The notes under the pieces were generated by a model. The model had not been told where the DNA came from and did no database searches. It worked only from the letters and a program-made list of their open reading frames with translations. Positions 1-7,818 of a stretch of DNA of 35,279 nt are shown here, piece by piece (position 1 is the first letter of the stretch; each line of letters opens with the position of its first letter). A program made the position numbers and the translations under genes. The DNA is from Streptomyces altiplanensis (lineage in GTDB: Bacteria; Actinomycetota; Actinomycetes; Streptomycetales; Streptomycetaceae), in the NCBI GenBank assembly GCA_003719395.1, contig RHMC01000070.1, positions 1 through 35,279 of the forward strand, read 5' to 3'.

Positions 1-130
1 CGCGTGCCGGTGCCGCCGCGCGCCGCCCGTCCGGGTCCCGGCGGGCGAAAAGGTTTGATCCCGCTGCCGCCCGGCGCCAGGATGACGCCGACGACAACAG
101 GAAGCACTCGAACCGTCCCGGAGGATCCCC

Positions 131-853
131 ATGGCCGTCCAGGCCCGCCCCCAGACTCCGCACGCCACCACCGTCGACCGGCGCGAGGGCCCGTACGGGG
201 AAGTCGTTCTGCGGGAGCGCGGGGAGCACTTCGAGATCATCGCCAACGGCTGCTTCCTGATGGACACCTCCGACGGCCGCTCCGAGCGCCTCCTCGTAGA
301 CGCCGCCCTCGACGCGCTCCCCGCCGGAGCCGGCCGCCCCTCCCCCGCCCTCCTCATCGGCGGCCTCGGCGTCGGCTTCTCGCTCGCCCGCGCCGCCGCG
401 CAGCCGCGCTGGGGGCGGATCGCGGTCGTCGAACGCGAGCAGGCCGTCATCGACTGGCACCGCGAGGGACCGCTGGCCCGGATCTCGGGCGAGGCGCTCG
501 CCGATCCACGATGCGAGATCATTCACACCGACTTGGTGGATTACGTTCGGGAAAACCGGATCGGGAACGCTGGTACGTACCAGGACACCTACGACGCGCT
601 CTGTCTCGACATCGACAACGGTCCCGACTGGACCGTGACCGACGACAACGTCAATCTCTACTCCCCGCAGGGACTTGCGGGGTGCATGAGGCGGCTGAGG
701 CCCGGCGGGGTCCTTGCCGTCTGGTCGGCCGGACCGTCCCCGGAATTCGAGAAAGCGTTGCGGAATGCCGGATTCAACTTGGTTAGGACGGAAGAGATCC
801 AAGTTGCCCGAGGCGTTCCTGACGTGGTCCATCTCGCGGTTCGCCCTGCGTAG
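131..853 (+). CDS. Spermidine-synthase-like SAM-dependent methyltransferase fold protein
   Basis: A 240-residue cytosolic protein with the Rossmann fold of the spermidine synthase/methyltransferase superfamily. The glycine-rich nucleotide loop is GGLGVGF at about residues 77-83, followed by an acidic residue after strand two (VVERE, about 99-103) and by LCLDIDNGPDW near 158. The last segment replaces the acidic DxxDP-type pocket of true aminopropyltransferases, so polyamine synthesis is doubtful. The ATG at 131 is preceded by GGAGG with good spacing. The next gene is 75 bases downstream on the same strand but is functionally unrelated. Family assignment is firm; the substrate is unknown. Confidence 0.75.
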   Translation: MAVQARPQTPHATTVDRREGPYGEVVLRERGEHFEIIANGCFLMDTSDGRSERLLVDAALDALPAGAGRPSPALLIGGLGVGFSLARAAAQPRWGRIAVVEREQAVIDWHREGPLARISGEALADPRCEIIHTDLVDYVRENRIGNAGTYQDTYDALCLDIDNGPDWTVTDDNVNLYSPQGLAGCMRRLRPGGVLAVWSAGPSPEFEKALRNAGFNLVRTEEIQVARGVPDVVHLAVRPA

Positions 854-928
854 CCGGGACGCTGTCAGTGCCTTTACGCTGCTCCCTTACACGTGGGAAT
901 AGAGAAGAGAACTCCCAGGGGCGGGGCA

Positions 929-1597
929 ATGGAGCAGACACACACCAGCCACAACGGCCTCGCGGCCACTCCGGGCGCCCAGCGCCGGGTGCTGGTCGTC
1001 GAGGACGACGCGACCATCGTCGACGCCATTGCAGAGCGACTGCGCGCCGAGGGCTTCCAGGTGCAGACGGCCGTCGACGGACCGGCGGCGGTGGACGCCG
1101 CCGAGGCGTGGCAGCCCGACCTGATGGTTCTCGACATCATGCTGCCCGGCTTCGACGGGCTCGAGGTCTGCCGCCGCGTCCAGGCGCAGCGGCCCGTGCC
1201 GGTACTGATGCTGACGGCACGCGACGACGAGACCGACATGCTGGTCGGGCTCGGCGTCGGCGCCGACGACTACATGACCAAGCCGTTCTCGATGCGCGAG
1301 CTCGCGGCCCGCGTCCATGTCCTGCTGCGCCGCGTGGAGCGGGCGACGCTCGCCGCCTCCACGCCGCGCAGCGGCATCCTGCGCCTCGGCGAGCTGGAGA
1401 TCGACCACGCGCAGCGCCGCGTGCGGGTGCGCGGTGACGACGTACACCTGACGCCCACCGAGTTCGACCTGCTGGTGTGCCTGGCGAACACGCCGCGGTG
1501 CCCCCGTCTCCAGGGGCACGTGGCGCAGTTCGTCTCGTCCAGCCTCCCCCGGTCGACTGTCAGCTGTATCTGTCCGCCGGTTCCCGGGGAGAAGTAA
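929..1597 (+). pseudogene. OmpR/PhoB-type response regulator, 3' end missing
   Basis: The N-terminal receiver domain is complete: acidic pair EDD near residues 25-27, phosphoacceptor Asp in VLDIMLPG near 69, Thr in MLTARD near 96 and Lys in MTKPF near 118. A linker and the start of an OmpR winged helix follow (LGELEIDHAQRRVRVR, then LTPTEFDLLVCLANTPR). After about base 1498 similarity stops and the frame runs into sequence that is antisense to a truncated lipoprotein gene. About 35-40 residues of the DNA-binding domain, including the recognition helix, are lost, and no sensor kinase follows. The ATG at 929 is chosen because AGGGG lies just upstream; an in-frame GTG at 893 is possible. As read, this protein cannot bind DNA normally. 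Confidence 0.75.
1485..1510. other. Rearrangement or misassembly junction
   Basis: A plus-strand response-regulator gene and a minus-strand lipoprotein gene both lose recognisable sequence at the same point. The regulator is good up to about 1498 and the lipoprotein is good down to about 1492-1505. The simplest reading is that a segment holding the end of the regulator, any sensor kinase and the end of the lipoprotein was deleted, or was lost when contigs were joined. No insertion sequence or flanking repeat is visible. Confidence 0.6.
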
Positions 1598-1809
1598 GCG
1601 GCCGAGAAACCGTCGTTCCCGATGACGCCGACGGACTGCTCGGCCGGCTCGTACCCGGGCACCTCGGTCACATAGATCAGCTCCAGGGCCGACTCCCCGG
1701 CCCGCGCCTGAAGTTCGGCGGACGCAGGAGCACCGGCCGTCTCCGTACCGCAGGCAGCGAGCACCGGCGGAAGCAGCAGAACGGCGAGCACACGCGCACG
1801 CCTGCTCAT
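1492..1809 (-). pseudogene. Secreted lipoprotein, C-terminus missing
   Basis: The N-terminus is a lipoprotein signal: two arginines, a hydrophobic run and the lipobox LAAC with the lipidated Cys at residue 20. About 80 residues of an exported domain follow, including ELIYVTEVPGYEP and GTGGQIQLTVDRG, before coding character ends at the junction near 1492. The frame then runs antisense through the response-regulator gene. Its ATG overlaps the stop of the upstream methyltransferase-Nudix gene as ATGA, so the two were translationally coupled. I do not recognise the family beyond 'small Streptomyces lipoprotein'. Confidence 0.6.
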
Positions 1810-2927
1810 GACGGTGTCCCCGGTACACCCGGTGTGCCCGTCGCCGGAAGGTGAACCGCTCGCGACCGGCCCTCCTCTTCGTGGGCGATGGAGTCACCGT
1901 CCTCGTGCCAGTGGACGACGAAGCGCTCCCCCGCCCGGTACGCGTCGAGGCCCGCGCGGCAGTAGGCGACCATGTCGGCGGGCAGGGCGCTCAGGGGGTG
2001 CCAGGCGAGCTCGGAGCACTTGTCCGGTTCCCGGTTGTACGGCTCGCCGCCGGCGCCGTACCGCGCCTCGAAGAACCAGCCCGTCCTGGGATTGCCGCCC
2101 GGCGCGCGGTGCTGCATGACCAGCGCCACGCGCAGGTCGTCCGGGGCCAGCGTGATGCCGATCTCCTCCTCCGCCTCGCGGATCATCGCCGCGCGGACGT
2201 CCTCGCCGTCCTCCACGTGCCCCGAGGGCCCGTTCAGCAGGCCGTCCGCGTACCCCGTGCCGGCCCGGCGGGCGAGCAGCACCTCGTCGCCCCGGCGAAG
2301 GATCAGGTGCACGTCGACCACTTCGGTGTGGCGGGGGCGCGGGACCGGGCGGGCCACCACGGCGTAACGCTCGTCGTCGACGGTGCGGCCCCACAGGGAC
2401 GGGTCGGCGGAAAGCCGTTCGTACCGGACGTGCGGGGCGAGCGGGGCGAGGGCGTCGGTCACCTCACGCGCGGGGATGCCCACGCCGTCCCACACCCCCT
2501 CGATCAGCAGCAGCCGCCCGCCGGGTCTCAGCAGCGAGCACCAGTGGCGCAGGGCGGCGCCCGCGTCCGGCAGCAGCCACAGCACATGACGGGCCATCAC
2601 CACGTCGAACTTCCGCTCCCCGACCGGCGGCCGGAAAGCGTCCCCGACGAGGACCTCCGCCTCTGCCGCTTCCGCCAGCTTGATCCGGGCGAGGTCCACC
2701 ATCCGCGGCGAGCGGTCGACCCCGGTCACCCGGTGTCCCTGCTCGGCGACGAGCAGGGACAGGCTGCCCGTACCGCAACCGAGGTCGAGCACCTCGGCCG
2801 GCCCGTCCTGCGGCAGCCACGTCCTCATCCTCGCCGCCCACGCCCCGCGCACGGCGGGGTCGAGCAGCCCGTGGTCCGGCTCCTGGTCGAAGGAGTCCGC
2901 GGTCGCGTCCCAGTCGGTCGTCCTCAT
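1806..2927 (-). CDS. Bifunctional SAM-dependent methyltransferase / Nudix hydrolase
   Basis: A 373-residue two-domain fusion. Residues 1-190 form a class I methyltransferase with motif I VLDLGCGTGSLS and the acidic strand-two end GVDRS. Residues 200-340 form a Nudix domain with a complete box (GHVEDGE, seven residues, then REAEEEIGI), so metal-dependent pyrophosphatase activity is expected. The methyl acceptor and nucleotide substrate are unknown. The start at 2927 (MRTTDW) is chosen because the upstream in-frame extension has poor codon character; the frame is open to 3002. The stop overlaps the start of the lipoprotein gene (ATGA), so the two form an operon. This fusion architecture is known in actinomycetes. 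Confidence 0.8.
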   Translation of the reverse strand: MRTTDWDATADSFDQEPDHGLLDPAVRGAWAARMRTWLPQDGPAEVLDLGCGTGSLSLLVAEQGHRVTGVDRSPRMVDLARIKLAEAAEAEVLVGDAFRPPVGERKFDVVMARHVLWLLPDAGAALRHWCSLLRPGGRLLLIEGVWDGVGIPAREVTDALAPLAPHVRYERLSADPSLWGRTVDDERYAVVARPVPRPRHTEVVDVHLILRRGDEVLLARRAGTGYADGLLNGPSGHVEDGEDVRAAMIREAEEEIGITLAPDDLRVALVMQHRAPGGNPRTGWFFEARYGAGGEPYNREPDKCSELAWHPLSALPADMVAYCRAGLDAYRAGERFVVHWHEDGDSIAHEEEGRSRAVHLPATGTPGVPGTPS

Positions 2928-2967
2928 GCGTCCGATCGTCGCAGCCACCACTGACAATCGCTGACGA

Positions 2968-3087
2968 TCAGCCGGACGCGTGGGCCGCGAATACCGGAGC
3001 ACTCAGTTCCGGACCGAGGCGGGCGGCCCGCGCCAGGAAGCCGACCGCGCTCGGCCAGGACGCCTGCGCCGCGCCCGGCGGGCCGGC
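2968..3087 (-). other. Coding-like in-frame tail beyond the GNAT stop codon
   Basis: Directly after the TGA of the acetyltransferase gene the same frame stays open for 39 codons to a second TGA. By my count 34 of these 39 codons end in G or C, as in a real gene. The segment includes VGFLARAARLGPELSAPVF. It may be a former C-terminal extension cut off by a stop mutation, or the end of another gene that lost its start. No family is recognised. Confidence 0.25.
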
Positions 3088-3588
3088 TCAGTGGCCAAAG
3101 CGCCGGGCGCCCGAGCTCGGCGGCTCCTGCCCCGTCGGCGCCGGCAGCCGCTTGCGGTAGTGGAAGCGGTCGTACACGCCCTCCACCCGCCGCTCCACCA
3201 GCTCGTACCCGAACCGGGGGTACAGCTTCTGGTTCTCCCACATCATGGCGTTCGTGTAGAGACGCACCTCCGGCAGGCCGAGCGAGAGCGCGTGCGCCTC
3301 GACGTACTCCAGCAGGCGGCGGCCCACCCCTTGCCCGTGGGCGTCGGGGTGGACCGCGATGCTGTCGAGGAAGAGGTGGTCCGCCTCGGGCACGAGCACC
3401 AGGACACCCCGCACCGGGTCGCCCGTCACGAACACCCGCCCCGCCGCGACGTTCGCCGCGTGATCGGCTTCCATCGGGGCCGGCACGACGCCGATCCGTT
3501 CGATGTAGTGGTGGTAGGCCGCGTCGGTCACGGCCTTCACCCCCGGTACGTCGGCGGAGGTGGCGGGGCGGACGGTGTCGTCGGTCAT
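3088..3588 (-). CDS. GNAT family N-acetyltransferase
   Basis: A 166-residue single-domain acetyltransferase. The acetyl-CoA pyrophosphate loop is AHGQGVGRRLLEYV (Q-x-x-G-x-G type), preceded by the usual strand LDSIAVHPD, and followed by VRLYTNAMMWENQKLYPRFGYE, the conserved motif B region. It transfers an acetyl group from acetyl-CoA to an unknown amine. Its ATG overlaps the TGA of the transporter permease gene upstream (ATGA), making it the last gene of the tctC-tctB-tctA unit. Whether it acts on the transported acid or is only carried along cannot be told. Confidence 0.8.
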   Translation of the reverse strand: MTDDTVRPATSADVPGVKAVTDAAYHHYIERIGVVPAPMEADHAANVAAGRVFVTGDPVRGVLVLVPEADHLFLDSIAVHPDAHGQGVGRRLLEYVEAHALSLGLPEVRLYTNAMMWENQKLYPRFGYELVERRVEGVYDRFHYRKRLPAPTGQEPPSSGARRFGH

Positions 3589-5080
3589 GCCGACACGTTA
3601 CGGCGCCGGCTCGTCACCAGTTTCTTCAGCCAGGGCCAGGCCAGCAGGATCACGATCACGGCGTAGACCGTCACCGAGAAGGGGGTGTCGACCAGCCCCG
3701 TCACGCTTCCGTCGCTGATCTGGAGCGCGCGCCGCAACTGCTGTTCCGCCGCCGGGCCGAGGATGACGCCGATCACCGCGGGCAGCACCGGCAGCCCGTA
3801 CCGCCGCATGCCGAACCCGATCAGGCCGACGACCAGCAGGATCACCAGGTCCAGCGCCTCGCCGCCCACCGCGTACGCGCCGACCGCCGCGAAGAAGAGG
3901 ATGCCGGCGTAGAGGTACGGGCGCGGGATGCGCAGCAGCTTCGCCCAGAGGGGCGCCAGCGGCAGGTTGAGCAGGAGCAGCAGCACCATGCCGACGAAGA
4001 GCGAGGCGATCAGGCCCCACACCAGGTCGGGTTCGCGCTCGAAGAGGAGCGGTCCCGGCTGGATGCCGTACTGCTGGAAGGCGGCCAGCATGACGGCGGC
4101 GACGGCGTCGTCGGCAGGCCGAGCGTCAGCATCGAGACGAGGGTGCCGGCGGCGGAGGCCGAGGCCGCCGACTCCGGTCCCGCCACGCCCTCGATCGCGC
4201 CCTTGCCGAACTGCTCCTTGTGCTTGGAGAGCCGCTTCTCGGTGACGTACGAGAGGAACGTCGGGATCTCCGCGCCACCGGCCGGGATCGCGCCGAACGG
4301 GAAGCCGATGACGGGGCCGCGCAGCCAGGACTTCCAGGTGCGCCTGAGATCGGCCCTGCCGAGCCAGGGACGGCCGACCGGAATGGGTTCGGCGGCCGTG
4401 CGCCGCAGGTGCGCGGCGACCCACAGCGCCTCGCCGATCGCGAAGAGGCCGACCGCGACGATCACCACGTCGATACCGTCGGCGAGCTGGAGCGAGCCGA
4501 AGGTGAGACGCTGCTGGCCGGTCATCTGGTCCAGGCCGACGAGGCCGATGGTCAGACCGATCAGCAACGACGCCGCGCCCCGGATGCGGGACGAACCGAG
4601 CACGGACGTCACGGCGATGAACGCCAGCACCATGATCGCGAAGTAGTCCGGCGCGATGTCCACCGCCAGCGAGGCGACGGTCGGGGCGAGCGCCACCAGC
4701 AGGATCGTGCCGATCATGCCGCCCGCGAAGTGGCCGATGGCGGCGGCCGCCAGCGCCTGCGCGCCGCGTCCCGCCTTCGCCATCGGGTTGCCCTCGATGG
4801 CCGCCACCACGGCCGCGCTCTCACCCGGGGTGTTGAGCAGGATGGAGGTCGTGGAGCCGCCGAACATCGCGCCGTAGTAGATGCCCGCGAACATGATGAA
4901 GGCGCCGGTGGGTTCGAGACCGTACGTGACCGGGAGGAGCAGGGCCACCGCCATCGCGGGGCCGATGCCGGGCAGTACGCCGATGGCGGTGCCGAGCAGG
5001 ACGCCTGTCGCGGCCCAGAGCAGGTTGATCGGTGTGAGGGCCGTACCGAAGCCGTCGAGAAGGGAGTTGAGGGAGTCCAT
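3585..5080 (-). pseudogene. tctA: TctA, large permease subunit of tripartite tricarboxylate transporter, frameshifted
   Basis: The large membrane subunit of a TTT-family secondary transporter; with TctB it moves carboxylic acids delivered by TctC. The N-terminal part carries the family loop GVLPGIGPAMAVALLLP and GGSTTSILLNTPGE. The C-terminal part has the repeated membrane segments FVGMVLLLLLNLPLAPLW and LPAVIGVILGPAAEQQLRRAL. The two halves lie in different frames. The break is at about 4104-4114, inside the conserved LGLPTTAVAAVML segment. Adding one G (restoring GGCC) gives one protein of 498 residues, the usual family length. As written, the first frame ends early. A sequencing error is the most likely cause. 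It sits 3 bases after tctB and overlaps the GNAT gene. Confidence 0.85.
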
Positions 5081-5083
5081 GAC

Positions 5084-5614
5084 TCAGAGCACCTCCATCA
5101 GGGGGCCACCGGGGAGCGGGACTCCGAGCAGGTTGTTGAAGACGAAGAAGGTGACGAGGGAGAGGCCGGCCGCGATGAGCGGGTCGCGGTCGTAGTGACG
5201 GCTGCCGAGGGCGTACGCCGATCCCCAGAAGAGCAGGGCTCCCGAGACGGGGAAGCCGAGCGGACCGATGAGGACGGCGTTGCCGAGGAAGACCCCGGCG
5301 AGGAGCAGGACCGTACGCCAGTCACTCGGCTCGCTCAGGTCGATGTCCTCGCCGCCCTCGGCCTCGCCGCGGCCGCCGCGCAGGACGTCGACGGCGAGGA
5401 GTACGGCGACGAGCAGCAGGGCGACGCCGACGACGACCGGGACGGTCTTCGGTCCGACGGGGCCGCGCTGGGTGATGTCGACGTCCATGGTGAGGGCGTC
5501 GGTGAGGACGAGAACGCCGAGCAGCAACAGCAGGGCGCCGACGCCGATTTCGGAGTGTTCGCGCAGCCATCCGCCACGGCCGGCGGGCGCGGGGGTCTCG
5601 GTTCCGGTCGTCAC
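5084..5614 (-). CDS. tctB: TctB, small permease subunit of tripartite tricarboxylate transporter
   Basis: A 176-residue membrane protein with four predicted helices: IGVGALLLLLGVLVLTDAL, TVPVVVGVALLLVAVLLAV, TVLLLAGVFLGNAVLIGPLG and a final pair ending in the family's terminal FFVFNNLLGVPLPGGPL. It partners TctA in the membrane complex. The GTG start overlaps the tctC stop (GTGA), indicating coupled translation. Length and topology fit the DUF1468/TctB family. Confidence 0.85.
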   Translation of the reverse strand: MTTGTETPAPAGRGGWLREHSEIGVGALLLLLGVLVLTDALTMDVDITQRGPVGPKTVPVVVGVALLLVAVLLAVDVLRGGRGEAEGGEDIDLSEPSDWRTVLLLAGVFLGNAVLIGPLGFPVSGALLFWGSAYALGSRHYDRDPLIAAGLSLVTFFVFNNLLGVPLPGGPLMEVL

Positions 5615-6606
5615 AGCCCCAGCTCCTTCAGCACCGAGTCCACGCGTTCGTCCTGCTCGTCCAGGAAGTCGCCGAACTCCTCCCCGGTCAGGAACGCGTC
5701 GTCCCAGCCGTTCTTCTTCATCGACGCCTGCCACTCGGGCGAGGCGTGCAGTTTCTCGATCAGCGCGACGAGCTTGTCGCGCTCGGCGCCGGTGAGCCCC
5801 GGCGGCGCGACGATGCCGCGCCAGTTGGTGAAGTCGGTGTCGAGGCCCGACTCGCGCAGGGTCGGGGCGTCGAGGCCCTTGACCCGCTCGGGGCCCGTGA
5901 CGGCGAGCAGGCGCAGCTCCCCGGACTTGATCTGGTCGAGGTACTCGCCGACGCCCGAGACGCCGAAGGCGACCTTGTTGCCGAGGATGGAGGCGAGGAG
6001 CTCGCCGCCGCCGTCGAACGGGATGTAGTTGACGGACCTGGGCTCGATGCCCGCCGCCTTCGCCATCAGCATGGGGGCGAGGTGGTCGGGCCCGCCGGGC
6101 GAGGAGCCCCCGCCCACGGGGAGTTTCGCGGGGTCCTTCTTCCAGGCGGCGAGGAGGTCGTCGATGGTCTTGTACGGGGAGTTCTTGCCGACGACGACGA
6201 TGTCCTGCTCTTCGGTGAGCCGGGCGATCGGTGTCGTGTCGCCCAGCGTCCTGGGCGACTTGTTGGTGTGTACGGCGCCGACGACACCGAGCCCCATCGA
6301 CATGGCGAGCTTGCCGTTGCCGTGTTCGCCGACGAGCCGGGTGAGACCGACGGTGCCGCCGGCGCCCGGCAGGTTGAACACCTCGATGTTGTGGGTGAGG
6401 CCGGCGTCCTCGGCGTTCTTCGCGGCCGTACGGGCCGTGATGTCGTAGCCGCCGCCGGGGGTATTGGGAACCATGAAGCGCAGGCCGGGGATCTGCGTGC
6501 CGGTGTCGGCGCCGCTGCCTGTTGTGAGCAGCGGCGGCCCCACCAGTACCAGCAGTGCCGCCCCGAGCAGGGCGAGGGGAGTGCGCACGCGCACCTGGGC
6601 CACCAC
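5611..6606 (-). CDS. tctC: TctC, extracytoplasmic tricarboxylate-binding receptor
   Basis: A 331-residue solute receptor of the Bug/TctC family. A signal peptide (about residues 1-33, no lipobox Cys) is followed by the hallmark opening RFMVPNTPGGGYDITAR, then NLPGAGGTVGL and the ligand-loop region VGGGSSPGGPDHLAP. It would bind a carboxylic acid outside the membrane and hand it to TctA/TctB. The start is GTG GTG; the first is used here. It is the first gene of a three-gene transport operon (plus GNAT), divergent from a response regulator that probably controls it. The ligand cannot be read from sequence. Confidence 0.85.
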   Translation of the reverse strand: MVAQVRVRTPLALLGAALLVLVGPPLLTTGSGADTGTQIPGLRFMVPNTPGGGYDITARTAAKNAEDAGLTHNIEVFNLPGAGGTVGLTRLVGEHGNGKLAMSMGLGVVGAVHTNKSPRTLGDTTPIARLTEEQDIVVVGKNSPYKTIDDLLAAWKKDPAKLPVGGGSSPGGPDHLAPMLMAKAAGIEPRSVNYIPFDGGGELLASILGNKVAFGVSGVGEYLDQIKSGELRLLAVTGPERVKGLDAPTLRESGLDTDFTNWRGIVAPPGLTGAERDKLVALIEKLHASPEWQASMKKNGWDDAFLTGEEFGDFLDEQDERVDSVLKELGL

Positions 6607-6737
6607 CTGTCCGTTTGAACTGGGAATTCAGGGAAATTTGTGAAGTGGCCCACATGTTGCCCGCACGTTAACAAGCTGTCTCCCTTCCGCAATCAACGGA
6701 CGTTGTGGTCGTTGCGGTCGCGCCCTAGCCTTGCGCG
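6607..6737. promoter_or_regulatory. Divergent control region between tctC and the response regulator
   Basis: These 131 bases separate two outward-facing genes and are AT-richer than their flanks (GGAAATTTGTGAAG, GTTAACAAG). Candidate protein-binding features are a short inverted repeat CAACG-GA-CGTTG at 6694-6705 and a direct repeat GGTCG at 6707-6711 and 6716-6720. By analogy with TctD/CitB-type systems the response regulator would bind here. No clear -10/-35 pair could be assigned. Confidence 0.4.
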
Positions 6738-7441
6738 GTGACCAAGGTGCTGGTGGTGGACGACGACTTCATGGTCGCGAAGCTGCACAGCCGCTGCGTG
6801 TCCGCGATGGACGGTTTCACGGTCGTCGGAGTGGCGCACAGCGGCGCCGAGGCGCTGCGCGCGGCCGAACGGCTTCGCCCCGATCTGGTCCTGCTCGACG
6901 TGTATCTGCCCGACATGGACGGGATCAGTGTGCTGCGCGAGCTGCGCGCGGCGGAGGAGCGGGCCGCCGGCACGGAGGACAAGCACACCGTGGACGCGCT
7001 GTTCATCACGGCCGCCCGCGATGCCGGGATCATCAGAGCCGCGCTGCGGGCCGGCGCCCTGCACTATCTGATCAAGCCGTTCAACCGGGCAGCCCTTCAG
7101 GAGCAGCTGCGGCACGTGGCGTCGGTGCGTACCCGCTTCGACGAACTCGCCGAGCAGGGCGAGCGCGCCAGGCGGACGTCGACCAGATCTTCGGGCCCCG
7201 CCCGCCGGGCTCGCGCGAGCTGCCGAAGGGCCTCGCGGCGCCCACGGCGGAGCTGGTCGAGCGCACCTTGCGCGAGCACCCCTCGGGTCTTTCCGCCACC
7301 GAGTGCGCCGAGTCCGGATCGCTGTCACGCGTCAGCGCACGCCGCTACCTGGAGTTCTTCGCGGACACGGGCCGCGCCGAGGTGACGCTGCGGTACGGCG
7401 GGACGGGACGGCCGGAACGCCGTTACCGGTGGATCGGCTGA
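6738..7441 (+). pseudogene. CitB/TctD-type response regulator, frameshifted
   Basis: The receiver domain has LVVDDD near residues 5-10, phosphoacceptor Asp in LLDVYLPDMDG near 53, FITAARD, and LIKPFNR with the conserved Lys near 112. After about base 7170 coding continues in another frame: VDQIFGPRPPGSRELPKGL, then the C-terminal helix-turn-helix GLSATECAESGSLSRVSARRYLEFF that is typical of CitB/DcuR-like regulators of carboxylate uptake. Restoring one C near 7168-7172 gives a 234-residue protein of normal length. The GTG at 6738 is 131 bases from the divergent tctC. No CitA-like sensor kinase lies next to it, which is unusual. It probably activates the tct operon. Confidence 0.8.
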
Positions 7442-7493
7442 CGGTTCTTAACCATCGCTGAGTGGCTCCTTGAAGGCACCCTAAGGATCGGCG

Positions 7494-7514
7494 TCCCCCG
7501 CCCCGGGCGGGGGA
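7494..7514 (+). terminator. Intrinsic terminator-like hairpin after the response regulator
   Basis: A perfect inverted repeat TCCCCCGCCC / GGGCGGGGGA with a one-base centre, 53 bases after the regulator stop. Very stable, with no U-tract, as is common for Streptomyces terminators. Confidence 0.55.
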
Positions 7515-7537
7515 TTCCGCTGTTTCCGGGGGCTAGC

Positions 7538-7650
7538 GTGCTGATCGCCGGGACGGGGTTCAGCCCGTCGGCGCCGCTTGTTCTGGGGGGCGCGCCGCCG
7601 GCGCCGCGGTGCTGTTCGGCTCCGTCCGCCGCAAGGCCGCCCGCCGCTGA
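7538..7650 (+). other. Possible tiny membrane-anchor ORF with LAxTG-like motif, frameshifted
   Basis: A GTG at 7538 with GGGGG upstream opens IAGTGFSPSAPLVLGGA. After a one-base gap near 7592 the next frame reads AGAAVLFGSVRRKAARR and stops at 7650. The pattern of an (L/I)A-x-TG motif, a hydrophobic stretch and an RRK-rich tail is that of a sortase-sorted C-terminus, but there is no exported domain in front of it. It could be a 37-residue membrane peptide, the remnant of a larger gene, or chance. Confidence 0.25.
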
Positions 7651-7800
7651 TCCGGTCCCGGTCCCGGTCGGCCGTACGACTGCGCCGCCCCGCCTCGTTT
7701 CCCGGGCGGGGGCGGCGGCTCTGTGGCAGCCGTCGGGCGACGGCGCCCGTGGTCCCGGTCTCAGCCGATCGGCCCAGCCCCGCCTGCGCGAACGCCGGGT

Positions 7801-7818
7801 GCCCCCGAGCGTGGGGGC
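7801..7818 (+). promoter_or_regulatory. Hairpin over the ribosome-binding site of the membrane protein gene
   Basis: GCCCCC (7801-7806) pairs with GGGGGC (7813-7818) around a 6-base loop, directly abutting the ATG at 7819. The only purine-rich stretch in front of the start is inside the stem, so translation may be weak or conditional. The remaining bases 7651-7800 hold a second GC-rich hairpin (CGCC-rich arm near 7683, GGCG-rich arm near 7713) and no gene that I can support. Confidence 0.35.

Noticed and set aside
4220..6028. A 602-codon plus-strand frame
   Set aside because: It is antisense to tctA, tctB and tctC and has an Arg/Asp/Gly-rich composition without domains.
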